From Amylostereum areolatum (Eukaryota; Basidiomycota; Agaricomycetes; Russulales; Stereaceae), in assembly GCA_012932865.1 (NCBI GenBank), contig SAXG01000046.1:186001-250000 (forward strand): a stretch of 64,000 nucleotides of DNA, in the 5' to 3' direction. The translations under genes were made by a program, and so were the position numbers. The notes beneath the pieces were generated by a model, which did no database searches, was not told the origin of the DNA, and worked only from the letters and a program-made list of their open reading frames with translations. Position 1 is the stretch's first letter; every line of letters starts with the position of its first letter. Positions 46,188 through 56,211 of the stretch are shown piece after piece.

Positions 46188-48207
46188 ATGTCCACCACCC
46201 CAAACGCAGCCAACACTTCCTCCACCAATCCGATCGTCTCATCTAGCAATGTCGACCACCTCCGCCTCGTCTGCAACCGAATTCACCACTCTCAACAGGA
46301 ACGCGCCCTCTGCGGAGACTGCTTCATCGCTCGATCGGCAGCAATCCTTGCAATTAAGTCAGTACCTTCTCCGTCTAGGTCAGGACCAGACGGAAGAACA
46401 GACGGAAGAGCAAGGGGTAAGCCGCTTAGAAGCACACAGAAGAACCCTAACTGAAGCACCCGGATTCCTCACAGGTGCTAATGCAATCCCCGTGGCCCGG
46501 AGCTACGGAAGTCCCAACGCCCGATTCCCCGATCCTAGAGAACCAGATAGCCCACATGATAGCCGGAGTAGCGATCGAACAGGCCAGGCAGCGGATCGAC
46601 GACCTCAGGAGGGAGTCGGCCGACGTCCAGGGCATCCTGGAAGACCACAACAAGATGCTCGACGAAGAACTCCACCAGCTGGACTTGAGGTACCTGACGC
46701 TCTCGACCGAAATGGAGGAACGAGAGGTCAAGCTCCTTCGACGATTCAGGAAGCTAGCGCAGCGGCTATACTCAACGTCGCAGAACTCCGAAGGTTCCTC
46801 ACTGAAGTCGGACTCAGAGTTAACTGGCTTAACTGGGAAAGACACACCTTCCGCGCCGCCTATGAAGGAGAAATCCTCCGAAGACGAATGGAAACTACTG
46901 GAGTTCCCCATATGTCTTCAAAGGAAGGCCCCGACATCGACCTTATCTTCCATGGACATCACATCTCCCCGGGCTACACTGTTCGACCCGATCCCATCGC
47001 ATCCGCCCTCACCAGACCCCCGTTCCTTCCTAACGCCCCTCCACGACCCGTCACCGCCCCTACGCCACCAGGATCCTTACCCATCCCCGACATCACCCAG
47101 CTTAACCCCGTCCAGCCTCCCATCGTTAGAAACGGATTACCCGGAGAGCAGTTCAGACAGCCCCTGCCAAGAGAGCTATCGGGACAGTCCCTGGTCCTTC
47201 CAGAGCCCGGACAATCAACCGGACGACCGGCCAGCAGTCCGCGACCGGTACCTAGGACACCTCCTCAGCTGCCCGCCGTGCATAGAACGCCAACTCCATT
47301 CCCACTATCTGCTAGCGACACTCCCATGCCTTGGCACGGAAACCACGCCCCTTATCCCTCATTCCCACGTCCGCACCCCGACTACGCTCGAAATCCCGTC
47401 GCCCAGGATCCCCGAGTCACCACACAGCGACGTAAACATGATTCTACCGAGCCCAACGGAAGACCAGTCAAGCGGATCAGAGAGTTCAGACTCCCCGATG
47501 CATCGGGTGAGGAAGAACTTCAGAGAACTCAAGAGGATAGTCGATCGGATGATGGAGGAGCGCGCTCGCAGGAGACAGGAACTCAACCTAACGGACGAGT
47601 CGGACAGTTCAGCGGACGAATCGGACAGCTCGACGGACAGATCGGAGAAGGACGACGAGACAAAGGAAGCAGCCGAGAATCCCTCGGACCCATGGAGCAA
47701 CGAGCCGACCACGTGGACGCAGGAAGAGTGGGACGCGATTCCCTCGAAGCCGCGGAAAACGCTGCTGGAAATGCAGCAAGCGAGGCCACCTCCGCCGAGA
47801 CTGCCCCCGTCACAAGAACGCTCCCCCTCACTTCCCCCAATCTCGGTCCTACCATCCCCTTCGACCACAGACTCTTCCCCCTCACCCTCGCCCGGACCGT
47901 CCGGATATCAGTTACGGTCCAGGAACACTGATGTCCCACCCCCGCCTCCGACGTACCGACGCTACCCGCCCGCGCCCACCGACAGCTCCTGGGATTCCTC
48001 ACGCGACGCGAGAGCCTGACGCACGAAGCCGCCCAGCACGCCACTGAACAGTGGTTGTACTGGGAGGACGCCATGCTCCGCACTCAGCAAGAACCCCCCT
48101 CGCGCTTCAATCACTCCTGGCGCGTCGACGATCTCTTCTGGAAAAAGGAAGATTGGGACTTGCAGGAAGCGGAGGAGTCGAAGGTTCACTGGCCGGAGCC
48201 CTGGTAA
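46188..48207 (+). pseudogene. Element B 3' module: coiled-coil/zinc-knuckle gene with overlapping frames
   Basis: Two nearby ATGs (46188 and 46249, both MSTT) precede a 58-nt intron 46417-46474 (GTAAGC, CTAAC, CACAG) identical to that of element A. From 46249, splicing joins the first exon to a frame encoding VLMQSPWPGATEVPTP, a coiled-coil-like region, an acidic DSSADESDSS region and a CCHC knuckle CWKCSKRGHLRRDC. From 46188, the same splice leads into a second long frame containing VNWLNWERHTFRAAYEG. An extra A in AAAA at about 47757 shifts the frame directly before the knuckle, so this copy is probably broken. The Trp-rich tail ends at 48207. Unknown function; a second nucleic-acid-binding Gag-like protein is one reading. 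Confidence 0.6.
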
Positions 48208-48234
48208 GCGCGCAGACAGACTTTACCCATCATC

Positions 48235-48477
48235 ATGCACTCGGACTTTCCCTCTTCCCCCATTATTACGCCCTCGCATCTATCGCTTACGACACTTCTT
48301 GGACTGATCACGGACTGCGCCCTCATTCGTACGCATATTCTCCTCGGACTTCTCTACTATACCAGTTTCTATCGCTATGAGGAAGGCGAACACTTGATAG
48401 TCTCCCCGCGACGCGCTGGACGCATCGCTTACTTACGACTCATGTCTGATTATGTACGAATTTTCACTTACGATTAA
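48235..48477 (+). CDS. Element B 3' module: hydrophobic ORF
   Basis: 80 codons: MHSDFPSS, then a long hydrophobic stretch (SLTTLLGLITDCALIRTHILLGLLYYT), then FYRYEEGE. Element A keeps the hydrophobic segment (about 36770-36890) but has ACG in place of this ATG. It looks like a one- or two-helix membrane protein, in the position where envelope genes lie in some Gypsy elements; no envelope family is recognised. Confidence 0.45.
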   Translation: MHSDFPSSPIITPSHLSLTTLLGLITDCALIRTHILLGLLYYTSFYRYEEGEHLIVSPRRAGRIAYLRLMSDYVRIFTYD

Positions 48478-48595
48478 CGGTAATGATTACATCATTGCCC
48501 CTCCACATCGCAAGCATAAAAGGAAAGCCACAAAGACGATAACATGCTCAGACATCGTCTAACAAATCCACTCGCACCACCCAAACCAACCAAAT

Positions 48596-48979
48596 ATGTC
48601 GTCTACTCTCGCCCCCTCTTCGCGCAACCTCTCCACCACCGACTGCACCCCTCCTACCACTCCTCCTCCTTCGCCCGTCCTCTCGCGCACTCCCACGCCC
48701 GACCCACTAGACGAAGAACTCCTTCGTCATCTCAAACGAGTCACGGAACTCCTAAGCCGTCCGGACGTCGCTCGCGCCATGAAGAGGCTGAGAAGCCTAG
48801 ACGAAGAAGCCATGCAGGAGTCGAAGGGAAGATGCGGCATCAAGGGACTCTTCCGAAAACGCGGGCCTCGGTTCAAGAGTCCGGATCACGCGACGAGGGC
48901 GAGGATAGGACATCGGTTAGGGGCTACTACGATAGACGAGGAGGACCTGAAAGTAGTAGAGGCGTTGTTAAAGCGATAG
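48596..48979 (+). CDS. Element B 3' module: 127-residue basic ORF
   Basis: Conserved counterpart of 36174-36560 in A: MSSTLAPSSRNLST, Pro/Thr-rich, then EELLRHLKRVTELL, CGIKGLFRKRGPRFK and IDEEDLKVVEALLKR. Conservation of length and reading frame between diverged copies supports it as a real gene of the element. Confidence 0.62.
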   Translation: MSSTLAPSSRNLSTTDCTPPTTPPPSPVLSRTPTPDPLDEELLRHLKRVTELLSRPDVARAMKRLRSLDEEAMQESKGRCGIKGLFRKRGPRFKSPDHATRARIGHRLGATTIDEEDLKVVEALLKR

Positions 48980-49052
48980 AATAGAATTCTATCGCTGAGG
49001 TCCGGGCAAAGACATAAAAGAGTGAACATCAGAAAGCGACAAACCCAGAAGC

Positions 49053-49331
49053 ATGATGCAATCAACCCAATCACCCGATCTCGCGATTTTCAATACGCCC
49101 ACTCCACGCTGGCTCATCGCCGTCATCAGCATCATCGTAGGACTTACGATCCTCACCTTCATCGCATCAACAATATTCCTTCTCCAATGGCGAAGAGCGA
49201 GCGATCGACAGCATGTTCAAGACATCCCTCTAGAACCGCTTCGATTCAGGAATCTACGAGACGTAGATTCTAGAGAGGGGGATAGTGTTACAACTTGTCC
49301 AAGGTACTTCATTTTCCATTACCATTACTAG
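49053..49331 (+). CDS. Element B 3' module: small single-pass membrane ORF
   Basis: MMQSTQSPDLAIF, one helix (WLIAVISIIVGLTILTFIAS), LLQWRRASDRQ and NLRDVDSREGDS, then the polypurine tract and LTR, stopping inside the LTR. Counterpart in A at 36098. The polypurine tract is itself part of the coding sequence. Confidence 0.55.
   Translation: MMQSTQSPDLAIFNTPTPRWLIAVISIIVGLTILTFIASTIFLLQWRRASDRQHVQDIPLEPLRFRNLRDVDSREGDSVTTCPRYFIFHYHY
49271..49285 (+). other. Polypurine tract of element B
   Basis: TAGAGAGGGGGATAG directly before the 3' LTR. Confidence 0.88.
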
Positions 49332-49822
49332 GAAGGACGTCGCTAAACGACGGATTACGACTATGCCCCAGTTCGTAACCGTCTCAACGACGCGACGACG
49401 ACAGTGCCACAGATCGTCACCATCCCGACGACAATGCCACAGATCGTCACCGTCTCAACGGCATAGCCGCGACGGTGCCACAGTTTTATTCCCGTAGATA
49501 CTTGATGCGACCGTCGCTCAATGTACATATATTTACTCGACCTCCTTTCTTATAAAAGGAGGCTCATCGAACGAGCCATTCCTCAGCTCGTTCTCTTTGT
49601 AAATACAGGACTGTTCTAATAAGAACCTCCTCTTAAGCATACTAAAGAGAATCCAAACTAAGTGAATAAGCTCGCCTAAGTCTTCCGTGAAGACTTACTG
49701 CTTCGCTTATTGACCTTTACCTTCGTATAAACCGAGACGTCTGGATCACCTGATCCCACCTCTCACGCATAAGAGTACTGTAGCCTGAGCCGCTTGTCAC
49801 GTGATAAGGACCATCCTTAACA
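49286..49822 (+). repeat. 3' LTR of element B
   Basis: 537 bp, identical by eye to 40993-41529 except for GGACCA here against GGACCG near the right end. Confidence 0.95.
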
Positions 49823-49827
49823 ATAGG
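49823..49827. repeat. Target-site duplication of element B, right
   Basis: ATAGG directly after the 3' LTR. Confidence 0.92.
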
Positions 49828-51740
49828 TACGCGACCGGATGCCATCTTTCGATCTCATCTGGCTGTGATAGGATAGCTCCGTATGCGAAATCGGAGGCGT
49901 CACTCTCTATGCGGAATGGTTTGTTTTCATCGGGCATGATTAAGATTGGGGACGATGTGAATTCTCGTTTCAGTCTTTCAAAGGTACGTTCACATTCGGC
50001 CATCCAGTTCCATTCGTGGTCCTTCTTTGTGAGCTGGAATAGGGGTCTGGCAATCTTAGAATAGTCTTTGATGAAGTGTCGATAGAAATTTCCAAATCCG
50101 AGGAATGACTGGACTTCTTTTACTTTCCTCGGTGTGGGCCATTCGGCTAGCCCTTGGACTTTGACCGGGTCCATCTGTACCTTGTTGTGCGTGATTATCA
50201 CGCCTAGGTATTCGATCGATGGTTGTTCGAAGAAGCACTTCTCTGGTTTCAGGAATAGATCGTTCCGTTCTAGAAGTTGGAGGGCTTCTTTCATTAGTTT
50301 CCTATGTTCGTCGAGTGTTTCTGTAAATATCAATATGTCATCCATATAGACCACCACTTTTCCTGTGTCTATTAACTCTTTGAACAGTGCGTTCATCATT
50401 GCTTGGAATGTTGCGGGTGAGTTGGTTAGTCCGAAGAACATTACCATTGGTTCGAAAAGGCCTCTGTTTGTTTTGAACGCAGCTTTCCATTGATCTCCTT
50501 CTTTGATCCGAACATTGTTGTATCCCCATCGGAGATCGAGCTTTGAGAAGATCTTAGCGCCTTTTAATTTGTCGATGAGATCTGAAATGAGTGGTATCGG
50601 GTATTCATTTTTGACCGTGATCGAGTTGAGATAGCGATAGTCCTGTACTGGTCGAAGAGATCCATCTTTCTTCTTGATAAAGAAGAAGGGCGATGATATC
50701 TCTGATTTTGATTCTCGGATGTACCCTTTTCGTAGATGTTCATCTATGAATGTGTCCAGTTCCTTCCGTTCTGGTACCGTCATTGGGTACACTTTGCAAT
50801 TTCGAGGTTTCCATCCTTCAGTCAGGTCTATCGCATGATCCCAAGGTCTGCTGATTGGAAAGCGTTCCGACGCTTTCTTTTCGAATACCTTCTGATACTG
50901 TTTGTAACTAGACGGAATCATCTCATCGAGTGTCTTCTTCTTCTCTCCTATGGCTGCTCTTTCTGCGAGTTCTTGTGCCTTGGTTGCTCTTGCTGTTATC
51001 CAAATACCGGGTTCGTTTGTTTCTTCTGCAATCGGCATTGTTTCTACGTCAGTCTTTCCATGGAACGTTCTGACTATCCTGATATCGGCGAGATCAGAGT
51101 CGAATTCGGGGTCTTCTTGTTCTTCTATCGTTGCGTGATGGTTGATGTTTTGTTCTTCGAATGGTTGTAGGGAGGGTTCGTCTTTTCCTTGGACGATCAT
51201 TGTTTTACTGGTAGTGGAGCACGTACCTGGACATGTCTGTAGTGTAATCTGTCTCTTTCTCCAATCGATATGAGGATTGTGTTTCTTGAGCCAAGGGGTT
51301 CCTAAGATTACTTCGTCTCCTCCCAGGGCTGTGACGAACAATCCTAAGTTTTCGCGGTGAATTTCTCCGTTGATCCCTTCCATCGTCATTGGAAGGTACA
51401 CTTTCTGTTTGATCTCTCCTAGAGTGTTCCGAGATCCATCAACGTTGTATATCGGTATTGGCTTCTTTAGTTGGATCAGATTCATCTTATGTTTTCGTAC
51501 GAAATCTGGATGGATCAGGGTGCTGCTTGCTCCGCTATCTAGCAGTGCCTTTGCTGCGGCTTTACGGAACTTTCCATGAAACGTAACAGATATATGAATT
51601 GATGGAGCGTGTGTTGCTCCGTCTTGGTATGACCTTATATACACTGTTCTATTTACGTCATCTTCTGTATCCTGTACAGGAGATCGACTTGAAAAGTTCA
51701 TTGTCTGTGTCCTTTCAACAGCCGCGTTTGAAGGACGGTT
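49828..51740 (-). CDS. Element A pol, 5' half: protease, RT, start of RNase H
   Basis: Minus-strand frame, in the -1 frame relative to gag, open from the recoding site (51740) with an ATG at 51701. Contains the protease site ALLDSGASSTLIH, then VILGTPWL, HNPHIDW, RT (VQDYRYLNSI, LDLRWGYNNVR, YMDDILIF) and RNase H to DASDFAYGAIL, ending at the B insertion point after VAYL. No stop is seen inside. Confidence 0.92.
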
Positions 51741-51748
51741 TAAAAATC
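51740..51748 (-). promoter_or_regulatory. Gag-pol recoding site of element A
   Basis: Minus strand GATTTTTAA: gag reads GAT TTT TAA, while the -1 frame is open into pol. The same arrangement occurs in D and E. Confidence 0.6.
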
Positions 51749-52754
51749 CTGATTGTTCTTGAAAATGTTGGCAGTGCGTGCAAACATCTCGCTGTCCATC
51801 TTACTCATGAGTGCGGTGATCTGATCGATCGGGGATTCTTCCGATGTTAGATTTGCTGTTCGTGCATTGATCGTTGTCTGGGTGTGCTTCTCTGGGCAGT
51901 TCCTCGAGATGTGTCCTGGCTTTCGGCAGTAGAAGCATGATCCTGATTTCTGGAGTTCTGTGCGCTCCTGCGGGGTAAGGCGTCTGAAATTTCGGCTGTT
52001 GTTTCCTGTTTGAGCGACTCTGGCGGTTGTAGTGTTCCCTTTATTTCCGTTTCCTCTCCTGAATGGAACGTACGTCTGTGGTTTCTTGTAGAGGAGTGTG
52101 AGATCGCTCGTCGGGTTCATTGGTCTCGTATAGTGTCGTTGGAACGCTTGAGCCTCTCGCCAGTTATTATCAATACGCAGCGCGAGTTCGTACCAATCGT
52201 CAATATCGTTCGAGACGTGATCTCTCTTGAGGATCTCGACTACGATATCGTTGCGCAGTCCTCTCTTGAATTGATCGATCAATGCTTTATGATCGTAACC
52301 CGCTTCCATGGCATAGTCTCTGAAGATCGTGATATAATCTTTAGTTTCCATGGTACCTTGTTCTAGGCGCTGTATGTTGAATCTAGCGTCTCTTCCCGGG
52401 TCTATTTCCCCAAAAGTTTCTAGAAAGTCGTTGCGGAACGCCGTCCATGGGAGGGATCCTTCTAGATTTAGACCGATATCTCGCATTTTGTCGATCTTAC
52501 TTATTAAAAGGGATGCCCAGTGGAGGGCAGGTCCGTCGGTAAGATGCGAGAGTACGAATGTTATCTTACGCATGTTGGCAGCGTACGCGTTCGGGAATGC
52601 GATGAAGCGAAGTATGCATTGTTCTATGAACTTTGCTGCTTTCGCCCGATCTCTTCCGTCGTATGTTCCTAATGCGTTTAGTTTAAATCCTTTATCCTTG
52701 TCTTCGGGTTTCGATCCGGCGGTCCCTGTTCCTCCCGGCGGGGAATTCCCTGGT
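51740..52754 (-). CDS. Element A gag (capsid and zinc knuckle), N terminus lost
   Basis: Retrotransposon gag domain (LSHLTDGPALHWASLL, NDFLETFGEIDPGRDARFNI, QGTMETKDYITIFRDYA, FKRGLRNDIV) and the CCHC knuckle CFYCRKPGHISRNC, ending NNQDF. The upstream part is cut by the LTR of D at 52755: sequence matching B's SPPGGTGTIGSKPEDK stops there. Confidence 0.9.
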
Positions 52755-53174
52755 TGTCACGGATCGCTCCATTTCTCTCTTCGTTTGCAGACCTCGTACA
52801 TGCGACGTGTCACGGCACATGACTTTCCCTTGCATCACATGCTTCAATGACGTCATTGCCCGGACTTCCGAGCGGGGTTCCGCATCCTTATCTATGACAT
52901 CACTGCTCCGGACCTTCGTCCTCCGCCCCATGACTCCTTTCCTATTGTTCCCCCCGCTTGCACCACTATCGCATCGCATCGCACCATCGTTCCCACTTGT
53001 ATATAAGGACAGTGTTTCTCTTCCCTTCTCCCTAGACTGTCCATCTCGTCATACGGTACTGTAGCGCACGTTGCACTACCCTAGACCCCGGCACTCTCGA
53101 ATCTATTTTCTTCTCGCTCCTCCCATCGTCGCGACTTAGGCGGTTCATCGGTCTCATAAACTGTGTTTCTGACA
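52755..53174 (+). repeat. 5' LTR of element D
   Basis: 420 bp with TGTCA...TGACA ends; ATATAAGG at 53001. The start is placed at 52755 because homology to the gag of element A ends exactly there. Confidence 0.75.
53034..53043 (+). promoter_or_regulatory. Predicted transcript 5' end of element D, self-primer
   Basis: AGACTGTCCA about 33 bp after the TATA box. With the preceding T (53033) it is an 11-base reverse complement of 53177-53187. Confidence 0.7.
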
Positions 53175-53176
53175 CC

Positions 53177-53187
53177 TGGACAGTCTA
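53177..53187 (+). other. Primer-binding site of element D (self-primed type)
   Basis: TGGACAGTCTA, two bases after the LTR, the same spacing as in element B. It begins with TGG, so tRNA priming is not excluded, but the 11-base match to the predicted transcript start favours self-priming. Confidence 0.65.
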
Positions 53188-55399
53188 CCCCTATGCCTAC
53201 CTCGCACCCCTCTCTCCATCTACCTCTGCCGTCTCTACGACGTTAAAAACTCCCACCACGGACCTCCCGAACGCACCGGTCTTCCTCCCGTTCAACGGAA
53301 AGCCGATCACCCCCCGCGACGACGCACCACTCCCCTGCCCTTGGTCCGACGCCGTCACCGTCAACTGCCTTGTCCCCGTACAGAACCTCTGCAAGAAAGA
53401 TCCCTGGACCGCGCATGGCCTCAACTTCCGCATCTTCGAGTGGAGGTGGCACAAGGATCACGGTACTGTCGTCCTCGCCCTATACGTCCGGATCACTACG
53501 TGCATCAACGTAGATCTCGAACGCCTTGAATTCACCCTCCACGCCCCCACCTACCACACATACCTCATCCAAGACGCCCCCAACCCGATCCTCCAAACCA
53601 GTTTCACCTCCGTCTCCCAGTTTAACCGTCGGACCCCCGAATCCACCCCGCCACCAGTCCTCCGTCCCACCATCAAGGGTAAGACCCTTTGTCGCCGCCA
53701 CCACGAACATAAGATCCGCCAGGCAGTAAAAGCCGGCTACCTCACCAAGAAACTCCTCGGCTGTCGCCCCATCACGGCGGACTTCTTCTAGACCATCATC
53801 ACGTCCTCCACAGCCCCTCGTCCCCCCACCCCGAACCTTCCCCCAGGCGTCTTTCAAGACTACTGTCCCGAAGAATACTATATCCTCACCTCGCAGCAGA
53901 CTAAGGAATCCGTACGTTGGCTGCACGACGAACCAAACCGGCAACATCGAGACTGGTACTTCGACGACCGCGACGAACAACCCTACGTCGAAGAATTGGA
54001 TTTTGCCACCGCTGCGGACGTTCTACAGCGCTTCCTGAACCCCCCTCCGACCAACTCGCCCCCACCCCGTCGACGTACTGTAATCGAAGTCCCAGAAGGG
54101 ATCAACCACAACGACACAACTGGGAAGTGGTACGCCTATAGACGGAACAAGAACGGAACCCCAGGACGATCAGTAGTTGAGTGGCAGCCCACTTCGTTCA
54201 GTCCCGTCCAAGATCACTGGTCGTGGCATCATAACCAGCAATTCCTCACCCCCGCCGACTTCCTTGTCGCAAAACAAGTTGAGGACGAAGTTGAAGAAGC
54301 AGAAGAACGCCGACGAGAAACCCTACGCCGCCTTGATCAAGAACTCGCCCAATCCCTCACCGTCCCCCTCCCCTTCGACAAGATGTCCGACGCCGAATCC
54401 AAACCTGCCGTCTCCAAGCGGGAGATCAGCCCCAAGCCAAAGCCATTCAAAGGCGATAGACGCGACACCCTCCGGTTCTCCCTCGAGCTCCGCATGTTCC
54501 TGCGCGTTAACAAGGATGTTTATACCACAGATGACGCCAAGATGATGCTCCTCCTCAGCCTGATGGAGGACGACACGGCGAAAGCCTGGGCCACGCATCG
54601 CCGCATGGAACTCTTCGCCGACGAAGACGAGAAGGAAGACGCCGACACCCTCGACCCCACGCCCCCAACACTCCACTATAGCTCCTACAAAGAGCTCTTC
54701 GAGAGGTTTGGCAAAGACTTCGTGCCCGTCGATCCGAAGATAGAGGCTCAGCGTAAGATCAACGAGCTTGCAATGACCACCCGGGACGTCACTGACTTTA
54801 TCACCGAGTTTGAGATGCTGGCAACCATGTCAGCGTACGACGACGAGGCACTAATCCACTTTTTCAAGAAGGGACTTCAGCGTGACCTCGGCAAGCAGGT
54901 GGCCCGGTCGTACCCGTTCCCCACCAAGCTCGCGGAGTGGAAGGAGCGCGCCCGCCGCATCAACCACCAGTGGCTCGAAGAGAACCCGGAGAGGAAGAGC
55001 AGTCAGTCCAAGGGGGCTGTCGCGCTCACCTCGAACGGTTCGACCAACGACTCCTCATCGCGCCGAGTCGGCGCCTTCACCAACACCTCGACCCGCCCTG
55101 CAAAGCTGACGGACGACGAGCGCGCAAAGATGATGCACGAAGGCAAGTGCTTCATGTGTCGACAAGCCGGTCACGTCTCTCGCGACTGCCCCAACCGCGA
55201 CTCGAGCGCGCGACGGGTGGGCGCAGTAGAGACTGGGGCCAAGGCCCCTCCCCTGCCGACGAACACGGCTCCGTCCACTGCGAAAGCAGCTCCCGACCCA
55301 TCCAAAACCATCGCGGCGATCACTCGCCAGCTGAAGGATCTGGATGCGGAAGGTAAGGAGCAGGCAGTGGCACTGTTGAAGGATATCCTAGAGTCGCAG

Positions 55400-55408
55400 G
55401 ATTTTTGA
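55400..55408 (+). promoter_or_regulatory. Gag-pol recoding site of element D
   Basis: GATTTTTGA: gag stops at TGA, and the -1 frame is open into the protease frame. Confidence 0.6.
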
Positions 55409-56211
55409 AACGCCCCCCAGTCGCGTCGTCTGGCGGAGGCAAAGGACTTATATCATCGGCATCTTACAATCGCTTCTCTGTACTATCATCTATGACCTCA
55501 TGTGAGCAATCGTATCCATCGTGTGTGCACCTCTCTACTGTCACGAAGAACAGGCAGACACCCTCGATAACGCTCAAGGTCAAAATGATTGGACGAGCGA
55601 CAGGCCGACAAATCGACGCAGAGGCACTGCTTGACAGCGGTGCAGAAGGAATCATCATCAACCGCAGCTTCGCTGAACGCAAGAAGCTGACTACAAGAAA
55701 ACTAGAAAACCTGTTCCCCGTGCGTAACGTGGACGGCACCGAGAACATCATGGGCTGGGTGCGTGATACGACGACCCAACGGATCCGGATATACTCGCAA
55801 GACTCGAAGGCATACCATGAGGAAGAAGCTGAGTTCTTCATCACTGACATCGGTGATCACGATATGATCCTTGGAACAGACTGGCTCGATGAGCATAACC
55901 CCACCATAGACTGGCAGCAAGATCGTGTTGACATGCTCCGCTGCCCTCCCTCTTGCACCCTCTCCGAACCGACCGTGACAAACCTTGCAACAAAGCCGCG
56001 GACACCATCGTCGACCCGATCACAGCAAAACGTTCGAGCTGATGCGGCCCCTAAGGTACCTCTAGCCCCGGACGACCCATTCCCAGAACCAGTGTATGTC
56101 TCCTGGACCCCTATCCCTACGTATGTCATCCCCACGCTGTCAGCAACGGCCTTAGTGACGAGCACTAGGCGACGACGTGTGACACAAGTGAAGAGGGACG
56201 ATGGGGGATAA
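55405..56211 (+). CDS. Element D protease region (pol start), truncated
   Basis: The -1 frame after gag. Aspartic protease motif ALLDSGAEGIIIN, VRNVDGTENIMGW, MILGTDWLDEHNPTIDW. It runs into the LTR of element E near 56200 and stops at 56211, so no RT follows. Confidence 0.82.
   Translation: MKRPPVASSGGGKGLISSASYNRFSVLSSMTSCEQSYPSCVHLSTVTKNRQTPSITLKVKMIGRATGRQIDAEALLDSGAEGIIINRSFAERKKLTTRKLENLFPVRNVDGTENIMGWVRDTTTQRIRIYSQDSKAYHEEEAEFFITDIGDHDMILGTDWLDEHNPTIDWQQDRVDMLRCPPSCTLSEPTVTNLATKPRTPSSTRSQQNVRADAAPKVPLAPDDPFPEPVYVSWTPIPTYVIPTLSATALVTSTRRRRVTQVKRDDGG

Larger units (their letters stand above)
40993..49822 (+). mobile_element. Element B: complete, recent, internally deleted Gypsy chromovirus
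   Basis: 8,830 bp, LTR to LTR. Order: 5' LTR, self-complementary primer site, ATG-free leader with open frame, gag N terminus fused to the end of protease plus RT-RNase H-integrase-chromodomain, a 3-kb accessory module, polypurine tract, 3' LTR. The LTRs differ at about one base in 537, so insertion is recent. Against A, about 1.44 kb (Gag capsid, CCHC and protease catalytic site) is missing at about 42703, so a relative must have supplied these proteins. Confidence 0.95.
35341..52754 (-). mobile_element. Element A: Ty3/Gypsy chromovirus, interrupted
   Basis: Minus-strand element whose parts lie at 49828-52754 (gag, protease, RT, start of RNase H) and 35341-40992 (rest of RNase H, integrase, chromodomain, 3' module, 3' LTR). 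Element B (40993-49822) interrupts pol. ATAGG occurs once on each side of B and the two pol halves join there at AYL/SKS, so this is one element, not two. Its gag N terminus and 5' LTR were displaced beyond the window by element D at 52755. Its age shows in a TAG in the chromodomain and a TGA in the 3' zinc knuckle. Confidence 0.9.
53177..55408 (+). pseudogene. Element D gag with AUG-less leader frame and TAG
   Basis: One frame runs from the primer site to 55408, interrupted only by TAG at 53789-53791. The first 204 codons and the next 197 have no ATG in this frame; the first in-frame ATG is 54383 (MSDAESKPAVSKREI). Downstream is a capsid domain (LELRMFLRVNKDVYTTDDAKM, MTTRDVTDFITEFEML, FFKKGLQRDLGKQV) and the CCHC knuckle CFMCRQAGHVSRDC, ending ILESQDF. 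The leader encodes Trp/Tyr/Asp-rich sequence (DYCPEEYYILTSQQ, DWYFDDRDEQPY, DHWSWHHNQQFL). If AUG 54383 is the real start, the TAG is harmless. Confidence 0.75.
52755..56199 (+). mobile_element. Element D: Gypsy element inserted in A gag, cut by E
   Basis: 5' LTR at 52755, self-complementary primer site, AUG-poor leader, gag and protease. RT, RNase H, integrase and 3' LTR are absent here because element E's LTR follows; the rest should lie beyond E outside the window. Confidence 0.8.

Noticed and set aside
48051..48380. 109-codon frame in element B
   Set aside because: Shadow frame overlapping the Trp-rich tail and the hydrophobic ORF; not preserved in element A.
39249..51701. Two separate minus-strand elements, one on each side of B
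   Set aside because: Both pol halves meet in frame at the ATAGG duplication around B, so they are one interrupted element.
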